Assembly (NCBI GenBank): GCA_963693365.1
Contig: CAVNZM010000004.1
Location: 4,960,001 to 5,024,000 of the forward strand
Origin: Amoebidium appalachense
Lineage: Eukaryota; Ichthyosporea
Length of the DNA: 64,000 nt
Direction of reading: 5' to 3'
Numbering within the stretch: the first letter of the stretch is position 1; every line of letters starts with the position of its first letter. Under the pieces are notes generated by a model. The model was not told the origin of the DNA, ran no database searches, and was given only the letters and a program-made list of their open reading frames with translations. This document shows positions 1 through 43,389 of the stretch, one piece after another. The position numbers and the translations under genes are program-made.

Positions 1-9975
<9,975 letters not shown>

Positions 9976-10692
9976 GTTTTTCTAGGTTCATGCCCAGTTC
10001 AGCTTGTTCCATTTATTAGACGGTGCATGCTTTGTAGGCACCGACAGAGACAACGACAGAACACTAAATTGAAGACGGAAATGTGTAAACACCTTTTTCG
10101 TTGTAGCGTGTATTTTACATTATATGTGTATTATACATGGGTGTTATATATATAGGAAAGCTGACAAGCTTGAAAAACTGCGCCAAAGTCAGCGACTGCA
10201 AGCTGCGACTGCATCGCACTGGACGAAAGGGTCAGTTTTTTTGCACCTACTCAACAGACGATAGTAAAGGCAGGACATTGTTGTGTTTTAAGCTCACGAA
10301 TCAAAAAATATATTTATGTTTGTAGCTTTCACAGCATTCTGGTTTAGGCACTTAATGTGGTTGTGCCCTACCTGAGACTGGTTCTCTTTGCCTCGAGTAA
10401 ACAGCGTAAACCCCCTTGTGCATCACGCTGCGCTGTTGCCGAAGTAAGATTGGATTCCCAGAGATCCATCGCATCCTATAAAAAGCAATCCCGGTATTTG
10501 GGTTGGCCCCAAAGTTTAGCATCCGATCTTTTTTTTTTACACTCAGTTCGTCTCTGGTGTGAAGAGGAAAACCATACATACAAAGTTTTAAAAGGAAAAA
10601 AGTCGAGCGAGAGAAAAGGTTGGGCTTGCATAAAGAGCCTTTGTACGTTCAACTATTTGTAGTTAAAGAGTTGTCTCGAGAAACTAGAGAAA
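9976..10692. promoter_or_regulatory. 717-bp divergent intergenic region
   Basis: This lies between the start codons of the minus-strand FHA-PBZ-macro gene and the plus-strand SNARE gene, so it must hold both 5' UTRs and either two promoters or a shared one. It is free of long homopolymers, unlike its surroundings. An AT-rich stretch with TATATATA lies at about 10148. I cannot assign a transcription start site. Confidence 0.5.
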
Positions 10693-11946
10693 ATGTCTGG
10701 AAGGGGACGACAGGGAAACCAGATCCAGCAGACCCAGGCACAGGTTTGTTACTCTCTTGTCTCTTTTGGACTGCATTGAAAGTCTGCACATATTTGCCGG
10801 GCTCCGTTTTCACATATTAACTTGTCTCTGCTTGGGCTGCCTCTGTATTCTTATGCTATTTGGTGCTAGAAAGGAAACACAAGGTTTTGTGTTATACGTC
10901 ACAGGTTGGCAGCTAGATGACCCTCGAATTCTTGTTTTTTGTGTGGAGATGGTGACGACAATAAAGCTTCATGGATGGCGTGTAACGGATAGCCAGTATT
11001 TGTGGCGGGAAACCTGTCTGTCTGGTAGGGCTCCGTCCGTTTTTCTCACCTGTTTCTATGAAAGCGTGGAAGGCGGAGTCTGAAATGCACCTGCAGCCCC
11101 ACACCACTGGGTGTGGGTGAAAAGAAACCATCCGTTGGTCTCGTGCGTCACCCCGTGTTTTGCTCAGCTTCGTTTGTTGACTATGGGCTAATACTGCCCA
11201 TTTAACATCAGCACTTCATGTTTTCTCGCTGTTTGGGTGCCCATTGAAAGCATTCATCCACACAGGTGGATGAGGTCGTGGATATTATGAGAGACAATGT
11301 CAACAAGGTGCTCGAGCGCGATGCCAAGCTGACAGACCTCGAGGACAAGAGTGAGCAGCTGCAGGATGGCGCTTCCAGGTTCCAGAAAACATCCGGTCAG
11401 GTCAGTGGAGAAGTGTATTTCGTGCAAGACTGTGTGTGAACCTCATGAGGGCCTTGGCTGATTCCCTGGCCGCCCAGTGGCTTCCTGTATCTAAAGATTA
11501 GACGTCTGCTAGAACTTGAAATATGGCAATATCCGTCTACGGTACAGCTTTCAATGTTTGGAAACCCTAGGGTGCTTGTCAGAGTTTAAGGCTCTGTGCT
11601 GGCTGCTTGTATAGTGATGTACACTGACTGGGTCGGGAGGTGCCTCCTCCCCCCCCCCTCTCCCCCTTCCCCCCCCCCCTCTCCCCGTCCTCTTTCCCCC
11701 GGTCAACCTGTTATAGACCATGTGGGTAGCTGCTCCTTCATAGCTCCAGCCTGCACTTACGGGATGGCCAGAGCATTTGGTCTGAAACTTTGGATTTCTG
11801 GAATTTTAGATAACCTCGGAGGATTTTCTTTGATTTCATTTTTGCCCCCTTTTTGTTTTGTGTATTCGGCTGTGGTATTTTACTGACTTTTGTTTTGGTC
11901 CCTTGTGTGTGCGTGTGGTGTGTGCTTGGGGTTGTGCCCCCCTCCG

Positions 11947-11983
<37 letters not shown>

Positions 11984-12178
11984 AAAAGACCAACCACCAC
12001 CCACCCACCCACCCGCCGTTTTAAAAAAAACAGACGTTTTAACGACCTCTGATGATGGTTTTTTGTGCAGGTCAAGAAGAAGATGTGGTGGAAGAACATG
12101 AAGTGGACACTGGCGCTTATTGGGGTTATCCTTGTAGTCATTATCATCATCCTGCTGATATGGAAGCCTTGGCAGTAG
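10693..12178 (+). CDS. synaptobrevin/VAMP-like R-SNARE
   Basis: Three exons, 10693-10743, 11266-11400 and 12071-12178, give 97 residues in consistent phase. Order: a short N-terminus (MSGRGRQGNQIQQTQAQ), an R-SNARE motif with VVDIMRDNVNKVLERDAKLT (zero-layer Arg at residue 26), then KKKMWWKNMKW and a C-terminal membrane anchor (about residues 74-93, ALIGVILVVIIIILLIW) ending KPWQ. Family role: it is the vesicle-side SNARE that zips with Q-SNAREs to drive membrane fusion, tail-anchored with the SNARE motif in the cytosol. It has no longin domain, so it is brevin-type. The linker between coil and anchor looks a few residues shorter than in animal VAMP2. Intron 2 contains sense-strand poly(C) at 11945-11982. 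It is the only clear plus-strand gene in the window. Confidence 0.92.
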
Positions 12179-12491
12179 GTTAACTAGCCACCTAAGAACA
12201 CATGTAAATGGACAAGATATATATATGTTTTAGTGATTGTGATAGCACCCAGAAATGTGTCCTGCTGGTGGTGTGTGTCTTTCTTCTGATGCCGTGTGAA
12301 AGTAGAATGCCCTCTCAACATCGCTGAGTAGAAACAACTAAGATGTCGTCATGTAGTGGGAATAGAAGCTAAACTTATCAATGCACTTTAATATTAGACC
12401 TCGGTTCAACCGCTTGCTCTATATATAGAAGGTAAATACATCGATTGCCAGGCAGGGCCTGTGCAGCTGGTCAGAATGAATTTACGTAATC

Positions 12492-12497
12492 AATAAA
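12492..12497 (+). terminator. AATAAA polyadenylation signal of the R-SNARE gene
   Basis: AATAAA lies 314 nt after the stop codon, on the sense strand, in otherwise unremarkable 3' UTR-like sequence. Confidence 0.6.
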
Positions 12498-13139
12498 TGT
12501 GAGGATATTTGGTATTTTTAATGCCGGTATCAGTACTGTATATATGGTGTGTGTGAATAGCTGGTAATGTCCGTCTCCCCCCCACCCCCCACCCCATCAC
12601 ACCCCACCCCACCCCCCATCCCACCCGACCCCTCCCCTCCCCTCCCCTGCATGTGCATGTAACTCCCCATCCCCCGCCCCTCTCCCTTCGCGCGCAGGAA
12701 TTTCGTCAGACTCTGATGCGTGCGAAATACCCAAGCAAAAACATAATATATGGTATTGCTCATACTGCGGTCCCCCCGGGCCGTTCTCAATTTCCCAGGT
12801 CAAGGAAGTCTCTCTTGGAGACCGCTTTGTGCACGCGCATGCGCACTTGCACAATTTGTCACATAAAGTTGCACGACCTGGTTTACACTTAAACAAGCAG
12901 TCACACATTCCATACATGCACGCATACACACATGCACCATCTGAGTCATGCATCTTCCGAACAGACATGCAACGAGATACTGATTGGTACTTTTGACATG
13001 CATTCTTTGACACTTACAAATTTATTAACACTGTGTGTGTAACAGACCATTTTTTCCTTCTGGTCTGGACTATGATATCACCAATCATTGCCACCTTGTT
13101 CTAAGGTCTCTAATATCGGAATCTCCCCTAATTTTCTCT

Positions 13140-13170
<31 letters not shown>

Positions 13171-13216
13171 CCCCTCCTCCCCCCCCCCCCCCCCCCCCCC
13201 CCCTGCCCGCCCCCCA

Positions 13217-13308
13217 CAAAAAAAAAAAAAGAAAAAGAAAAAGAAAGAAAGAAAAAGAAAAAGGAAAAAAAGAAAAGAAAAGAAAACGAAAAAGAAAAAG
13301 AAAAAGAA

Positions 13309-13339
<31 letters not shown>

Positions 13340-13340
13340 G
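13217..13340 (+). repeat. A/G tract with AAAG and AAAAAG units
   Basis: The plus strand is almost pure purine, built of AAAAAG and AAAG units, directly after two long poly(C) runs (13141-13203). Confidence 0.95.
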
Positions 13341-13847
13341 GAGTGGAGCAGTAAGCGAGTCAGGGTTTCGTTGTTGAGGTGAATGGGTCGAAACTCATGC
13401 AGGTTTCGCCGATGACTTTTATGGCCCCCCTGAGGAAGGGCTCCTATCATTATCCGGCTGTATGCAGTTTGCGCGCGTGCACGCACTCTGCAGTGTGTTG
13501 TCCATTGTGGCTGTGTACTTCGAATTCGTACTCTATAAGGCATACCATCCACCCAGCTTCAACTGTTTCAATACAACCAAAGTAGTTCCCGGATTCCGAG
13601 TCATTTGTGTTCGGTTCCGTCTATATGGACTCGGAATCCTCGCCGCTTCATTACTTTCTGATCATGAGTGACTGTTTTAATTTTTCTTCTTTCCTTTTAT
13701 TTTTTATTCTATTTTTTTTCTTCTTTTTTTTTTAATATGAAAACTTAGGAAAAAAAGGCGGGGGGGGGGGGGGGGGGGGGAGGGAGAGGGGGCAGGGGTG
13801 AGTCTCAGAGGGGGGATCGGGGGGAGGAATTCGAAGAGGGATGGGGT

Positions 13848-13885
<38 letters not shown>

Positions 13886-14053
13886 AAGGCGGTTTTCGAG
13901 GGATTGCATTGCATATTTGCACGACTCGGAAGGTGCATCTACCGATACTTCAGATATATGTGGGAAGGGAGTGGGTGGGAAGACCAAGAGATCTGACCGT
14001 CCTCTCCGGCAATCGTACGCCCAAAACTGTTTGGGCAGTATACCCTCAAATCT

Positions 14054-14121
<68 letters not shown>

Positions 14122-14192
14122 GTGTGTGTGTACGCGCGCCCACGCCCTGGCATATGAGAGTAATTTCTTACCTGTGTGTGTGTGTGTGTGTT

Positions 14193-14268
<76 letters not shown>

Positions 14269-14318
14269 AGTGAGTGTGAGTGAGTGAGTGAGTGAGTGTG
14301 GAGTGAGTGAGTGAGTGA

Positions 14319-14364
<46 letters not shown>
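14054..14364 (+). repeat. compound (TG)n / (TGAG)n array
   Basis: Two long (GT)n runs (14054-14118 and 14174-14264) are followed by (TGAG)n interruptions and a further (TG)n run. Confidence 0.95.
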
Positions 14365-14365
<1 letters not shown>

Positions 14366-15137
14366 AGTGTGTGACCTCAAGGATATGTAATTGAATGCCG
14401 GGGAACACCCATTCCGACAACGAGATATAGAAAGGCAGGACCCAAAACTATACTACAGTAGTTTATTTATGAATTTAGGTAAAATTCGAGGTGGGTGATT
14501 TCGTCCCTCGGAAAGTGACACTCGGCAAACCGAAAGCAGCACACCAATTATCAGATAATCAGAGAACGATAGGGGTTTGGCAAAGTTTTCAATTTAGCAA
14601 ATAAACAAAACATCCAGCAAACTTTGCCGAACAGTCCTGCAGAAACGTGACCTGAATGATTTGAGATTGGGAAAAAAAGGAGATTTGGGTGGAGTGGGAT
14701 CGTATGCGTGCGGGCTTTTTTTGCCCTCTTTCTTTCTTTTTCTCTTTCTTTTTTTTCCCCCTTTTTTTGGGGGGGAGGGGCGGGGAGAGGGGGGGGGGGG
14801 AGGAGGAGGGGTAAACCGTGGGTGCTCGGCCAAATTCCAACCCCCCCCCCCCCCTTTCCCCTCCCTCGAGCCCCCCCCCCCCCCTCCCCCTCCCCCCCCC
14901 CCCCTTCTTCTTCCTGTAAACGCCCCCGGCCCACCCCCTCAGCGTGTGTGTGTGTGTGTGTGTGCGCTCGCGCGCGAGTGGGTGTGCACATGTGCGTGCG
15001 CCCCTCGTGTAAATGTACATACTGGACGTGTGACCAGCTGTGCGTGCGCGTGCGCCGGAGTGCTCGTGTTGTGGGCGTGCGTGCGTGTGTGCAAACTATG
15101 TGTGCGTGTGCCTGTCAGTGACACGCGAAAGACTTTC

Positions 15138-15459
15138 TGATGTTGGAAGAGGCGACGGCTAGAACACACAGCTTTATATCTTCAGCTACTTTTCCGGAGC
15201 AACCAAATATTCCCACCTGCAACAGCATGATATCTGCACATAGCACGTGCACCATGTGGTTGGTGGCTTGGTTGCCCAACCCCCACTATCCCGAATCCGG
15301 ATAACCATAGCCTGCACAGTTTAGGGAGTGTGATTGTGGGATTTCAGAAACACAGTAATTTCATCTAGGATGCATCCTAGATGAAATTAGTATGCCCCGG
15401 AAAAGTAGCTGAAGGTATAAAGCGGTGTGTTCTAGCCGTCGCCTCTTCCAACATCAGAT
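15138..15459. repeat. long inverted repeat with an inner palindrome (MITE-like)
   Basis: The arm at about 15138-15196 (tctgatgttggaagaggcga...) reappears as its reverse complement at about 15397-15459 with about three mismatches over some 60 bp. The spacer of about 200 bp contains a perfect 30-bp palindrome near 15359-15388 (atttcatctaggatg and its complement). No transposase frame lies inside. The layout suggests a non-autonomous hairpin element; I could not establish target-site duplications. Confidence 0.85.
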
Positions 15460-17186
15460 AGATGAGCCATGTGTATAGCAAGTAATGTGAACCTTGGAGA
15501 AGAAACATCTTTCGAGCGACTGTAACTTCAGCAGTGCTACATATTATCATAATCCTAGTCACCATCCCCCCCCCCCCCCCCCCCCCCCCTCCTTCCCCCA
15601 CCGCTCCGCCCCATGCACGCCTATACTCTTTGATGTACTACACATAGTTGCATGTTTTCCCCAAGCACACGGAAGGGCACTCAACACACAGGGACACGTG
15701 CAGGCACACACACACACACACGCGTACACACACACACACACACACACACTCTCTCTCTCTCTCTCTCTCTCTCCCCCCCCCCCCCCCCCTCTCTTCCTCC
15801 CTCCCTTCCTATCCCCCGTCCCCCCCTCCCTCTCACCCTCTTCTCCACCCCCCCACCCCCCCTCCATCCCCCTTCACCAACACACCTGCACACATCCCTT
15901 GCTAATCAACTCGGCATGTACAGCCATTCTGTCATAATGATTGCGCAATCCCCCCCCCCCCCCCCCTACCTTCTGGGGCCAGTTGTCTTCCAGCCCCCCC
16001 CCCCGGCCCCCCCCCCTCCCCCCCCCCCCCCCCCCCCCCCCCAGGGAGCTGCCACCCTTACAACCCTCTACGTTCCCTATAGCTATACCGAACTAGTAAC
16101 AAGTTTCCCTGATGGTCCTTCCCCCCCCCCCCCCCTCTCCCCCCTCCCCCCCTCCCCCTCCTCCCCCTCCAACCGACATGTGCCCTACCCCTGACAACTG
16201 CCGATTCAAATGATGAATGTTTAACAGCTTACATCTGACTCATAGCCGTTTTGTCGTTAAACTTTCTGCGATGTCGGTGAAATGCATTTTTATCGTCCCT
16301 TCACGTCAACGTACCACAATTAAACTCTAAAAACGGTGAGGCCTTCGACCCCACGATCAGAGAATGTGGGTTTGGGCGACGTGTTGAACACCTACCTGCC
16401 GTGTGACGCATTTGAGTGACCGCATCTTGCAACCATCAGATGCGCTCTAGTGCATGCAGATGAGTCGCCCCCTGAAAAAGCTGCAAAAGGACCAATTACA
16501 TCTATATATATTTCGCGACACACACATGCATTGATTAGGGGACTGTAACATGGCCACATACATATGTATGTAGACGACTACGTTTTTTTTTTTTGTTTTT
16601 TTTTTTTGTTTTTTTTTTTTCCCTCTCTCCCCCGTTTGATCTCAAACTTTCAATCATCATCTCGAGCTCGGCAACCTATTCGACGTTCCTCTTCCCTTAT
16701 CCGCGCCGTTTTACCGATTATGTCTTCAATGTTTTTCCTTTGTACCAACCGTGATTACGTATATAGCTACTCCATACTGTTGCCATAATATGGGGCACCG
16801 GCCCCAGGGAACCTCTATCAAACGTTCAGTCTCAGCCCGTAGGCACAACGGAACGATCCAGATTGATACTTCAATTGCAAACTAATAAGTAACCCTCCCC
16901 AGCTCTTCCTCCCTCCTCCCTCCCCGTCTTCCCCAGCCCTTGACACATCCCCACGTGCACCCAGCAACAGAGCCATCACCATATGCCCCCCACCTTGTTC
17001 AGAGCACCCACACATTCGTCAATAACACACAGTCACTGTGGGCATATGGGTGGCATGGGTTAAGATTCCGCCCCAGTCACGGAAGCGCACATTATTCGGC
17101 ACACACTGCTGTAGGCTGGGCTGATTATATCTATATTTCTGAAGGCCGTGGTTTGTTACATTCATTCTTTTTTCACTTGGGTGCAG

Positions 17187-17382
17187 TGGTCCCCTCTTGG
17201 CATTGCAGTCCTATGGTGATGCCATGTACGTATTTGGTGTATGCATTGCCACCGTAGCAAACTGCACGGGCAACACTCATTTTATATACATGCACACTGT
17301 GACGAATTGTGTTTTCACTGCGGCAGCTATCACTGTTGCTTTGTGGCTCATGACACCCTATGTGAAGATAGCGAAAAGAAAG
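17187..17382 (+). CDS. candidate exon of an unidentified membrane protein (possible P4-ATPase-like fragment)
   Basis: A 65-codon open stretch is bounded by a good acceptor (cttgggtgcag) and a GT donor after AAAAGAAAG. It encodes a hydrophobic segment including GDAMYVFGVCIATVANCTGN and FTAAAITVALWLMTPYVKIA, with a basic end. The spacing of the two hydrophobic stretches vaguely recalls the late transmembrane segments of lipid-flippase P4-ATPases, but I found no neighbouring exon with catalytic motifs. It could be a gene fragment, a relic or a chance frame. The next 420 bp run into the 3' end of the convergent MMT1-like gene, leaving little room for more exons. Confidence 0.25.
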
Positions 17383-17696
17383 GTTCGCGTCTCAATTCTT
17401 TATCCCTTGTAGTGTTTCTTACTTTGCGTTTCGTATAATGGTTTCTAAAGCTTGTACGCTTGCGCCATTGTCAGCGCCATTGTGATTGTCACAGTATGTA
17501 TGTGTGTGTGTGTGCGTGCGCGTGCCCCTGTGCGTGTGCGTGTGGGTGCGCCTGCTAGATGTGTGTGAACAAGCGTCAAGCCAAACCTATTGTACAGCTG
17601 ACCCAAACAAAAAAAAAACAAACAAACAAGAAAAACATGAACACTGGAATACCAGCCAGGAAAAAGAAGAAAAACGTAAAGAATTGCGTCCCCCCT

Positions 17697-17727
<31 letters not shown>

Positions 17728-17805
17728 ACCACTATCAACTAAAACATTCAAAGTTTTCGAGATCTATAGCTATAGCCTTATAGCCAAAAGTGCAGAGAGC
17801 CCCCT
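17383..17805. other. convergent spacer / 3' UTR of the MMT1-like gene
   Basis: It holds a (TG)n tract near 17496-17550, an A-rich stretch (17605-17680) and poly(C) at 17698-17726. I see no canonical AATAAA on the minus strand just after the stop at 17806. Confidence 0.5.
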
Positions 17806-28970
<11,165 letters not shown>

Positions 28971-29798
28971 GTTGTCTTATGAATGTGTTAGTGTCACTGA
29001 TAGATGCATCGGCCCAGAAACGAAGTCAAATTGCAGGCCAAGAAACAGAAATTAATTATAATGTCTTTTTTACTGAGCTTATGGCTAACTGAAGAGGGAT
29101 AGTTGGTGGTTTTCAAGGTCACCTCGTGAAACTAGAACGCTTTGCGCACTTGTTGAGAGCCAGCTGGTTTGTTTGGGTGTTGAACAATCTTGTGCTCCGA
29201 ACACAATAAAAAAAAAAAGCCTAAAAACTACTTATGAATGTAGAGGTAACGTTAACGAGCATTTGTCGCAGCTTGTCCAAATTGCACGTGTTCTCTGCAG
29301 GCATTCACAACAAGCATGAAGCAAGACACCCTAGCCCCAAATACATGGCCTGAGTGTGAAGAAACAAGAAGACCACACCGTTTGATTGATGAGTGTTGAC
29401 AAGATTGGGGTTATAGAGTTCGAATATCTCGCAGGTGAGATTAGTCCGGCGAAAGTACAATTTTGATTAATGTGGCAATACGTAAAGTACGTCTTTCTTA
29501 GCTGGTTACAAGTCAAAATAATGCGGGGAAAGCTGGACGTGTTCGAGTGATGCGCATATATACTACTGTGTTACTGTACTAGGCAAGAAAAAGCAAAAAA
29601 ACGATCGCTCAGCATGCAGTAGGTGGCGAGGCCCGGTGACTGTGAGTCTAAGGATGACGTCACACTTAGCCAGAGGATGATTGGCCTTTATTCCCGCGCT
29701 TCCTGCCTTTTGCACAATTTGATTGGATGCTATTTCAAGGTATGTGATATTACAAATGTTGGCTGAGCCGTTCACTGAGTGAGTTCCGAAAAAATTGC

Positions 29799-29848
<50 letters not shown>

Positions 29849-29862
29849 GGTGGGTGCGCGCG

Positions 29863-29895
<33 letters not shown>

Positions 29896-30213
29896 AGCTG
29901 CATGGCTACTCGTGGCCACACAGTTGGGCATGATACGGTGTGCAAGAACATGTGGAAGTGCTACGGAAAGGGGGCCCTACGTATCCTCATACGCCCTGTT
30001 AAGTGAGTGAGTGTGTGTGTGTGTGTGGGGCGGAGCGGGCGGGCGGGCGGGCGGAGCGGGTAGGGGTGGAGTGGGGTGGGGTGACGAGCAGGCGGGGTGG
30101 GGTGGGGTGGGTGGGTGGGTGGGTGGGGGGGATTATTCGAAACAAGCCAATCAAATCATTATCGACTCCCCAAAGTCACACAGTTGCACAAGCATTGTAT
30201 CATTTATCATAAC
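28971..30213. other. intergenic region upstream of the MMT1-like gene
   Basis: This is mostly unique, AT-balanced sequence (28980-29760) that should hold the MMT1-like 5' UTR and promoter. A (TG)n/poly(G) block follows at 29803-29894, then a short GC-rich repeat region (30010-30130). No exon with recognisable similarity is seen. Confidence 0.55.
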
Positions 30214-30219
30214 TTTATT
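30214..30219 (-). terminator. AATAAA polyadenylation signal of PSMD4
   Basis: AATAAA on the minus strand, 63 nt after the PSMD4 stop codon. Confidence 0.75.
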
Positions 30220-30281
30220 TAATCAACAGGTTTTCCCCCCTCCAAATGTGCACGGACACATGCACGGGTGCAGGTGGGAGG

Positions 30282-40782
<10,501 letters not shown>

Positions 40783-42633
40783 ATTGCCGTACTTTTGGGC
40801 CTTCTGTGGCCAAACAATAATGGGGAAAACTTTCGTGATTTAAAAGCTATAGCGCTGGCCTAAAGTCCCCTGTACTGAAAACGTTGCGACGGAGCCAAAA
40901 ATTGCTCCTCTTGCTTGGGTTCAGGCGGAGATTCTACCGTGACAACGAGAAAAAAGCTATGGGAAAGAGAGTAGCCTCTGTGTAAGCCTAGCACAAAAAT
41001 GCCTGAACGGATGTCTGCACAGCCTTTCTGGTGTCTCCAACGCCAAGAAAAGACCGTATATTTGCAGGCCTTACACTAGTGAATGTATACAGGGAAGGAA
41101 AAAAGATCCGAAGAAACCGTTCAGTGGACACAAGCTAAGGCTGGCAACTCGCGCTCAAAATTTTACGTTTTGGCAGCGGTAGGAGTCTTCGTTGCTGTTT
41201 TGATGACGTCAGGGGGGAGCAAAGTAATATTCAAGCCTTAGGAGATACCCAAAGGATATTCATGAGGCAAGCTTTCTAGATCTTTACACGATTAGAAGTA
41301 TATCTCGCCTAGATTAGAGCTGGAAAAATTGGCTTCTTTCAAGCTTCCAATACTGTGACACGTCATCATGGCTGTGCAAGGGTATTAGTCAAAACAATTT
41401 GCAATGTGCATGCCCACACTGAGTTTGCACTTCAAGATTACTCTCATCTTGAGTTTTGTGGTATACTATGTTTGTAAACGGATGACCTTGTAACCATGTG
41501 TGTACATGTGACACGAAACGCATGGCATGCAAATTCGGACACTGCGCATGCCTTGCTAGCTATAGGCGGTGCTGCAACTTTGTTCGAAACCACTCGATGC
41601 GGATGTATCATAATGGCTGTACCACATGTTTGAGATCTGCACAAATACGTACGTGACGTAGTGCAGTGGCTGCTAATTGTATATACAGACAACAGCTTGA
41701 TGCTGCTTGTTGTTTAAGAAGGTGCATGCATATGTGTACGTGTCCCGCCAATGTGATGATCTATGACTAATGATTGTCTAGTGAAAAATGGGTATAGACA
41801 ATATATGTGGGGTACATTACCTACGGTATACCTGCGCAGGGGAACAAGAAAGGATGCATCGGCAGGACACAACGTTAATACCAGATCACAATAGACATAG
41901 TGCCACCAATGTTCACCGTGAACCATGCATATGAACTCGCCCGTTCAACTTGCGCCCCATGCCAAGCTTGCGGTGGAACTCCGAGCCGCTAGTCACGAAG
42001 AACTCCGTCAGCTACTATAATAGGTTGGGGTTGCAATGGGGGTGCACCGGGAGCATGGCCATGGTGTGTGTGTTTATCTTCATGCATGCTGAAACTTTCA
42101 ACATGCAAAGAACGGGTTTCGACTCTTTGGTGGTGGTGGTGGGAGGGCTAGTGTATTATTCCCGACAATTGTGCAACTTGAAGGGGACGGGTGATGTTCA
42201 AGGCTCAGGATAGAAACACAACAACGTGTGGAAGGTAGCTACAGTACAGTAAATAAATGCATGCACACGTACACGGGCAACAAAGGCGATCATGAACTTC
42301 GGTCCGAATGAAAAGCTGGCATGCTCCCAGCGGGGTGGGTGGGTGACAAAATGTCGGCGGCCGGGGGGAGGGGTATGAATGCGTTACGGAGTACAAAGGA
42401 TACAAGGACACATTTATGACGGGCAACACTATGCAAATTGCAAAGGGCATATCATCGGATTATGCATAGCAGGTGGGGGGAAGGGGTGAAATACAGTAAA
42501 CTAGTGTCATTGTTCAAAAATGACATGTGTGCATCTTTTTGCACCGAATCCGCACTCCGTGGTTTTGTGTCAAACAAGTTTTGGGCAAACCGGATGAGCT
42601 GGCGGGTGTCCCTGCAATAACAGAGACCATACT
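40783..42633. other. intergenic region upstream of PSMD4
   Basis: Mostly unique sequence without long homopolymers (40800-42350), expected to carry the PSMD4 promoter and 5' UTR. A family B fragment lies at 42373-42475. Frames such as 41950-42213 and 42527-42784 show no recognisable protein. Confidence 0.55.
42373..42475 (+). repeat. diverged fragment of dispersed family B
   Basis: It follows a G-rich run and reads tatgaatgcgttacggagta, then gcaacactatgcaaattgca and ttatgcatagcagg, parallel to the 5' half of copies B1 and B2. Confidence 0.7.
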
Positions 42634-42639
42634 TTTATT
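42634..42639 (-). terminator. AATAAA polyadenylation signal, succinyl-CoA ligase alpha gene
   Basis: AATAAA on the minus strand, 233 nt after the stop. A variant ATTAAA lies only 3 nt after the stop and is probably too close to be used. Confidence 0.5.
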
Positions 42640-42871
42640 AAACCATACCATGCTCTCTTTCCTCTCTGCCCATAGTGCCTGTGTTTGTGCTTGTGCGGTG
42701 TGTGTGGGTGATGGTGCTGTTACACGGTGCAAGTTGCCGTCCGGCGGCCCAAGCGCACACCAAATACTATTTATACATGCGTGATTGAAACACGCATCTT
42801 CATACGTCGGCGGCAAAACATAACCCTCCTACTACTACGAGGGCATGTGCCTGATTTCGACTTTTTAATAT

Positions 42872-43358
42872 TTAGGCGAGGCCGGCCTTCTTCATCTCCT
42901 GTGGTGGGGGGAAGGGATAAATGTGTTAATCGACAAAACAGACATGAAACGGAAGTAAATCGTCAAGCAACAGCACGTGCGATCTTGCAAATTTGTAGTT
43001 TCTCCCCCCCTCCCCCCAAAATCCTAGGGTTAATCCCCTATGTAGGAAAAACGGAATAAGACCTTGCATGAGACGACGAGGAAGTCTGACAGAGTAAAGG
43101 CATGTGCTTTGTGTGATGTGTGTGTTGGGGGGGGGGGGGGGGGGGGGGGGGGGGCAAGGGAAGGGAAAGGAAGAAGGGGAGAGAGGGAGTTGCTAGTGAA
43201 ATAAGCGTCTGGTGTTGGTAGGTGTCTGCAAGGAGGAGCAGGTGGCAGGCCGATGGATGGGCAACGGTAAGAAGCCGTTACAAAATACAGTAAAACAAAA
43301 GAAGCGGAAGAGCATATATCCACTATCGTTATTGTGTGAATGTCCTACGTGTCCGTTT

Positions 43359-43389
<31 letters not shown>

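Larger units (their letters stand above)
12179..17186. other. intergenic region rich in simple repeats
   Basis: After the SNARE 3' UTR I see no exon series on either strand. Contents: poly(C) at 13141-13203, an (A/G)n tract at 13217-13340, (TG)n blocks at 14054-14364, a large inverted repeat at 15138-15459, poly(C)/(CA)/(CT) tracts at 15560-16160, and unique sequence at 16200-17180. Open frames at 12597-13013, 13462-13671 and 13805-14143 have no family resemblance I can recognise. Confidence 0.6.
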
